Below, piece after piece: positions 39,161-64,000 of a stretch of DNA of 64,000 bases. A program made the position numbers and the translations under genes. The notes beneath the pieces were generated by a model. The model did not search any database and was not told the origin of the DNA. It was given only the letters and a program-made list of their open reading frames with translations. Each line of letters opens with the position of its first letter. Within the stretch, counting starts at the first letter, position 1. The stretch spans positions 20,128,164 through 20,192,163 of the forward strand of contig NC_060906.1 of assembly GCF_014805685.1 (NCBI RefSeq). The letters run 5' to 3'. The stretch is from Silurus meridionalis (Eukaryota; Chordata; Actinopteri; Siluriformes; Siluridae).

Positions 39161-41909
39161 TCAAGGACTCTGCACCTCCATATTGTCCAGTAAGGTGTCT
39201 TTCTTAAGGAACTTTAATGTGCGTACCGATCTCCACACGCCCACAAAATTGTCACTTAAGTTCTGGTTTCCAGGTTCGCTCTCTGGTGCCAGTGCTGATG
39301 TTTGCAACTCTATAGACTCTGCAACTTTATTATCACACACATGACCCAGGCCACTGTCCTCCAGCGGTTCCGTCAGGGAGCCGTTTGAAAACTCTCTACA
39401 TCTCCGTCGGGTTTGGAAGGAGGTTCAATGTATGGTTCTCCGGGTGGTTCCTCGTCCCTCCCGGTTTTGTCCATGTCCTGGTAGTTAAGCTTCTTCTTGA
39501 TCTCGAAATACTTTACTATACAGTAAGTTATGGAACCGACGGTGTTCACAACCACGCCGGCTATAAACAGGTTGGTGGGCTCGACATCGCTGAAGGCCAG
39601 CATGCCCACAGTGATAGTAGCAATGCTCTTTACTACGCCCACAAAGCTGGTGGTTACCGCCGAGTTAATGTACGTGCAGTGCAGCGTGGTAAAGTTCATG
39701 GCGCAGCCAATTGCGATGCAGACGCAGAAGATTCCCGTGATGTATGGATTACTCCAGCCCTCGTAGGTCCACATGTCGATAGCGTCCATGCTCACGAGGG
39801 AGCAGACGAGCAGCACAGGCGATGCCACCAAGGCGATAGTGTATTGAGCCGTCAGTGGGCCGTACTCGTTGTCCATGCTCGTCTTTTGGATGAGTACTAA
39901 GTAAGAGGCGTGGATAATGACCGCTAAAATGCCTGTCACGTAGCCAAAGGGGTCACCGGTGAGATCTCCCGCACCTGCACCAACCAATCAAAAAGAACAC
40001 CAAATGGGTTACAGGCAGTGTTTTACACCTGATCATCACTCCTGCCATGTATATACTATAAATGGCATCGTATTTCCAATTTCTCGAATTAAACCCTGAC
40101 GATCCTCATGTGCTGTCAACTATTGGGAGAAAACTTTCAAGACCCAATCAGCAGTGATGACTGGTTCACAAATGACATCAGAGCAGCTTAAGACACATTA
40201 TAGATTTGCAGATAGACCTAATCGGCATCACTTAACTGTTACACAATATGCGTTTAACTGTGTGTCTTGGATTTGTCAAATGCTAACCTCGATTAAAATT
40301 GTACTACTTATAAAACTGCTAGTCAGTTCATTACTCAATCACACTCATCAAAAACTGACACCTGATCTTGATTGAGGCCTGCTTTATATCTACAATAACT
40401 GCATTGTAAAACAGTCACTCATCACTTCATCACTACGCAACTGTTACACATCTTATGTGATTCACTTCTATTCACACCCACCATGCACTCTCACACTTTA
40501 TCTACATCACATCTGCCATATACTCTGTATTAATCTGTATAATCGTGTCTATAAGCTAAATTCAGGGTTCTGTTACGTTTGTATGTACTTTAGAGAGTCA
40601 CCAACAGCTGCAACCAAATTCCTTGTGCGTGTCAACACCCTTGGTCAATAAACCTGATTCTGATTCGAGATGCGCTTGCTAGTTGCAGAAATGTTAGCTG
40701 AGACCGGATAAGACCCATAATACAACACATAAACAGAATGTTAGTTGTACAAAGAACTAACAAACTTACAAAAACGTATTTATCAGATCTTTTTATGTTT
40801 TAAAGATTTGTTCGGTATATTCTAAGTATTGTTTTATTCTATAGCGCTGTGTATTTCATTGTACAAATCCACAGGATCCACACACAATCAACCTGAAAAG
40901 GCTTTTTGTGGATCTTACAAGAAAATTGTCCACCAAATATTATTTATGACTGATCAGTATAACCATATAGTTCATTTATGCAATGTACTAAGTTTCATTG
41001 AGTGTCAGTGAATCTTTTTACATCATGACAATATGACTGGTACCATAAGGTTTCTAAACATGATGCTGCAGGACACTTTTTTCACCCATCTCAGAATGGG
41101 GTGTGGGGAACACAGGGGTCATGAGGGCCAACCATAGGAAATACAGCAAATTGCAAGATATAAAATATCCAGAAGGTTATTTTTTAATAGACTTTGCTAT
41201 AAGTCCTGACTCAAAGAGATGAATCCAGAGCTTATGAGTCCTGAGTAAATGCTAATGTGTTGTGTCATGTAGATGATAGTTAGATGATAGGAAAAGTTTG
41301 GAGATGTTCAGGGCTGGTTGTATGCTGGAAATGCTTATTATGATGTTTTGTCACACACAAAAGTCACCATGTATAGCAAAAATATGAATAATTAAAATGA
41401 TATATAATGATTATTATATATATTTTTTTACTTTGACAGTGCATGTGTGTGCGTGTGTGTGTGTGCGCGTTACCCGCCAGTGCCGCTCCACCGGTGGTGA
41501 TGAGCACAGCCACGGTGACCCCGACGGACGGCGCGCCGTCGTGCAGCACGCACACGCCGATGGCGAGCGTGACGAGCGGCAGGCAGCGCTTGAACACCAC
41601 GTACATGGGCAGACTGAGTCCGCGCAGCGACCACAGCGTGAGCGTGGACTGCAGCGTGGAGAGCGCGCACACGCCGGCGAACGCGCGCACCAGGCGCACG
41701 CTCGGCGCCGGGATGTCCACGGCGCCCAGGCGGCGCAGGACCTCGAGCGTGAGCGCCGCCGTGAAGCTCGTCAAAAACTGGATGAGGGTCAGGTACGTGA
41801 AGTGGTACTTGGTGATGAGGAACTTCAGCAGGATGTTCAGCGAGCCCGAGAAGACCCCATGCGCGATCGCCACCGAGATGCCCAGCAATTTGCCTTTGCA
41901 CACATCCAT
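39161..41909 (-). CDS. slc35d3: Solute carrier family 35 member D3, C-terminus frameshifted
   Basis: Two exons as in mammals: 41474-41909 (ATG, 145 codons plus 1 nt, donor GTAACG) and 39974 down to the C-terminus. It belongs to the drug/metabolite transporter superfamily of nucleotide-sugar-transporter-like proteins with about ten membrane helices; in mouse SLC35D3 affects platelet dense granules and dopamine-receptor traffic. Diagnostic stretches: GISVAIAHGVFSGSLNILLK, GLSLPMYVVFKRCLPLVT, AGDLTGDPFGYVTGILA, NFTTLHCTYINSAVTTSFVG and FSDVEPTNLFIAGVVVNT. The frame as given stops at 39373 (345 aa). The expected tail continues in the next frame to TGA at 39161, including VWRSVRTLKFLKKDTLLDN and ending EVQSP, like the mammalian tail. 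One missing T in a T4 run (39388-39391) explains this; with it the length would be 416 aa. Exon 1 is a GC-rich CpG island. Confidence 0.95.
40380..40672 (+). repeat. Fish LINE-like 3' tail
   Basis: Ends AATTCCTTGTGCGTGTCAAC...GGTCAATAAACCTGATTCTG, a common teleost retroposon tail. It lies in the SLC35D3 intron. Confidence 0.6.
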
Positions 41910-42288
41910 CGTGCGCTGCTTCTTCTTCTTCTTCTTCTGGAAAGGTTTTTGGATCTTCTTTAATGTTTTATTAAAAAGAAACCCTCACTTGGGTAATTCG
42001 AGTCGCTTTATTATTATTTTTTATATCTCTACTATGATAATTGGAGTCCCTTCCCTGCCCGAGAAGATGTGAGATATTACAAAAAAGACCTGGCAAGTGA
42101 AGTTCCTCCGAAATACTGCATCAAACACCAAAGTCCAAATCTACTCATACTTACTCATCCCCCTGACACCAATCCCAGGGATTTCCTGCCGCCCTGTTAT
42201 CTCATTCTACACTCTCTCCACGCACTGTTAGGGCTTAGAGGGAAAAAACTCAGTGTGTGTGTCCTCCCTCCCCTGAGCATGTATAAGT

Positions 42289-42328
<40 letters not shown>

Positions 42329-44351
42329 AGGTACTGAACTCAATGCGCCACACACTGCGCCTCCTGCAGCTCCACTGGGCTTCCTAACTGCAGGACATGA
42401 ACTGATTAAGACTGAGACTTACACTTATACACTGCAGCCAATCTTTTAACTTTCACTTACTCATTTATATAAGGGATGCCACATCATTGAATAAAGTGCA
42501 CAATGATGTGGTATGGGGAAAAAATCTAAAATTGAGGAATCAAAAAAAAAAAAAAAAAAAGAAGTACATTTATTCACAAAGAAATATATCAAATTTGTGC
42601 ATAATGAATAATAAAGTGTATTTTTTTTTATAAGTGGGATTTACAAAAAAAAGGGGGATTCTGGATATACCCTGCATTTTTGTTCAACTCTATCCCTCAT
42701 TTTATTACAAACATTTCCAGCAACATTATTTTTTTAATTTAGTGATTTATTTAGCGTACGCAGAGCAACAATCAGCTACGTTTAAAAACCTGTAAATAGA
42801 TGACGCTGGTAATAAAATAAAGCTAAATAAAGCTAAATCTTATTCTCGTTTCTGATTGGTCAGAATATAGTGAATCATTATCAATAGGAGCATCTCTGAC
42901 ATTAATTGTGACTGCAAGGGAAATCCCAGGTTTATATTAGTTATTATTACTCACTGTAATACATCTCATGAAGGTTTAATTAATTAACATTTTATAGAAG
43001 GAGTCTCCAGTGTTAGAACTCTATTACACTCCACTTTGGGAAAACTGAGAGACTGGTAAGGGAATGAGTGTCAAAAAAGCTGCTATAACATAAGTGATAA
43101 TGTAAATAAATAACAAGCATGTCAAGTGCTAATAATTCTTGTGGTGTAAGTAGAATAAAACACAAGATGCCATAAGAAAATGTAGCTGCTTCAAGTGAGG
43201 CCACTTCACACCACCTTGTCTGTGGTGATTTTCCTATAATGGCATCCCCCTTATTTGTTCTTTAAAAAAAATCAAGATGAACACAAGATGTTATAAGACT
43301 AACACAAGCTATGTGAGGAGGAGACATCTTTATTATATTACGCACTCTCAGTGTTTTGGAGAGGGACGATAAATAACAGCTCATTTGCAGTAAGAGAAAC
43401 ATTAAATGTATTTATTTATTTATTTTTATTTTCGTTAAAGACCCATAAATTTTCATCTGTTAGAAATAAACCATTTTTTACATTAAAGCCAATACATACA
43501 TATGATTTATAAGTGCGTGATGGTTGAAGAAAACCTGCTAGACGCCCTGAATTTGAGCAAACAAATTAACCTCCTAATACAGGACCATCGCCCGCATTGT
43601 TGCGGTAGACAATTAATGAAAATGTGCTCTAGTCTAGGTTTCCAATGTAAAAAATTCGAGTTCTATGTGTTCTTCCTGTTAAGGGCTCATACTAACTCTG
43701 TTTTGTGAACTTCTACATGGAAACCTGTGGTAAAAACATCTTGCCAGATGTATAAACCTTTGCGATTTTCTCACATAGTGAGAAGATACGTACCACAGCG
43801 CAAACAGACATGAGCTTATCTAGCATGATTCGTACTCAGACAGAAGCTGTCAAAATCTCCGCCATGCTCCAAAATGCTATAAATTTACTTATGACTGAGG
43901 AAAAAGAAACAGTTCAAGAAAATCTGTAGGTTTTGTAAGTATGTGTAATAGAAAAATGTCCAAATTTAAAAGGTACATTAGTATAATGAATATCCACTAT
44001 ATTTACAAAAATTTTTTACCTATCATTGTCAATTTAATTTGGATTAATCACTTAAAAGACACTTCTGTCACAGATCAGTCATTAGCAGCCAAGACATCGT
44101 ATGTGCATCACCTCAAAGAAGCCAGCTTGATCTCATCCAGCTTTGCATCAACCACCATTAACCTTCATCAAGGACTATAAAGCAAGATGTGAAGCAATTT
44201 AGTGTCTATTTGGAGGAATTTTACGCCGCCCTCAGATTTCTACACTGACTTCAAGACCAGGTTTCAGGTTCACTCTGAAAAAATTTGGCTAAGCGCTCTC
44301 CACTTCACAACTTCTCAGGAACTTTCCTCAAGTCTGTTTCACACTGTGTCT
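41910..44351. other. Intergenic region SLC35D3-PEX7
   Basis: Contains a (TTC)n tract just upstream of SLC35D3 (41919-41940), a (TG)n array at 42289-42326 and AT-rich sequence. A short open frame at 43502-43708 has no recognisable domain or splice context. Confidence 0.6.
42289..42326. repeat. (TG)n microsatellite
   Basis: Simple GT array about 380 bp upstream of SLC35D3. Confidence 0.97.
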
Positions 44352-63312
<18,961 letters not shown>

Positions 63313-63675
63313 CTGTGAAAGTCAAAAGAGAGAATAAATAACAGCTGTATAAAAAAATACACTGCTGCATAAACAAAACATATTGCAATAAATGATATGA
63401 ATTTGCATATGCACTGATTTGCTGCATCATCACTTTCTGACTATAATCAATCTGTTGCTTTTTACTATGTACCAACCCCGTCTGCACCTCCTGTCCTATC
63501 AATCAGCAGAAAAGGACCACCACAGTAAATGGACCATTCTCAACACAGACACGAACATCGCTCTGTACAGTGTATTTAACACTAAATGTTGTCCCAAAGG
63601 AGCTTTACAGAAATCTAAATGTAAATTTAAATTCTTAATGAATTGGGACAGTGGCTCTACCAGAGGTCAATGTTA

Positions 63676-63845
63676 GGATGTGGTAGCTCAGTGGTTAAGG
63701 CATTGTACTCTTGATCAAAAGGTCACAAGTTTAAAACCCAGCACCATAAAGCTGCCACTGCTGGTCGCTTGAGCAAGGCCCTTAACTCTCAACTGCTTAG
63801 TTTTAAGTCGCTCTGGATAAGTCTGCCAAATGCCATAAATGTAAA
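63676..63845 (+). repeat. tRNA-derived SINE
   Basis: GTGGTAGCTCAGTGGTTAAG matches a pol III A box, followed by a degenerate B box (AGGTCACAAGTTTAAAACC), a body with GAGCAAGGCCCTTAACTCTC, and the tail TCGCTCTGGATAAGTCTGCC. It lies in a PEX7 intron. Confidence 0.75.
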
Positions 63846-64000
63846 CGTAGAGGTTATCTTTAACATTGTAAAATAAAAATAGAATAAAAAAATAAGCAAA
63901 TACAAATTTATAATAATAATAAAAATAATAACAGTAAAACAAAAATTTTACAATAGAACAAAAATAAAAACTTTTTAATAATAATTTTTAATAAATGTTT

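Noticed and set aside
39385..39900. Forward 171-codon open frame
   Set aside because: Antisense of SLC35D3 exon 2.
41397..42072. Forward open frames of 188 and 209 codons across the SLC35D3 exon 1
   Set aside because: Antisense shadows of a GC-rich coding exon; low stop density follows from base composition.
63676..63760. Possible tRNA gene
   Set aside because: The A box is good, but the B box is degenerate, no cloverleaf closes, and the body continues into a SINE tail shared with other loci.

Overview
The window is vertebrate nuclear DNA from a teleost fish. Genes are split into short exons with GT-AG introns. The sequence is AT-rich with long (CA)n, (TA)n and (GATA)n arrays. Intergenic and intronic DNA is filled with fish-type transposons: Tc1/mariner, DIRS tyrosine-recombinase, hAT-like and LINE 3' tails, tRNA-derived SINEs and a solo LTR. 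I cannot name the species. All gene calls come from translating exons by eye and from recalled family resemblance; no database search was run.

Layout. 1-3173: a partial second copy of the 3' end of CCDC25 (last two exons), interrupted by a near-intact Tc1-like transposon. 3560-6420: a decayed DIRS-like element. 6961-7361: a solo LTR. 8779-10758 (-): a three-exon fish gene of unknown function with a TATA/ISRE-type promoter and a frame break. 12888-18382 (-): CCDC25, nine exons. 20400-26532 (+): ESCO2, cohesin acetyltransferase. 28000-33496 (-): PBK/TOPK mitotic kinase, convergent with ESCO2. 33.5-39.1 kb: gene-poor, repeats only. 39161-41909 (-): SLC35D3, a two-exon nucleotide-sugar-transporter-like gene. 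44352-63312 (-): the last three exons of PEX7, the PTS2 import receptor, with two introns of about 9-10 kb full of transposons; its 5' exons lie beyond the right edge.

The window joins two blocks that are separate in human: CCDC25/ESCO2/PBK (8p21) and SLC35D3/PEX7 (6q23). ESCO2 and PBK are both S/G2-M genes, and both have an E2F-like GC motif beside a TTCAAA/TTTGAA element near their 5' ends.

Most notable: (1) the CCDC25 tail duplication, which keeps intact splice sites and stop and whose sister copy preserves the exact empty TA site of the Tc1 insertion; (2) three otherwise conserved genes (ESCO2, SLC35D3 and the 9-kb gene) each broken by one tiny indel in a short homopolymer or dinucleotide tract, more likely base-level assembly error than gene loss; (3) an uncharacterised, probably interferon-inducible gene; (4) two Tc1 copies that illustrate loss of an internal transposase-binding repeat.
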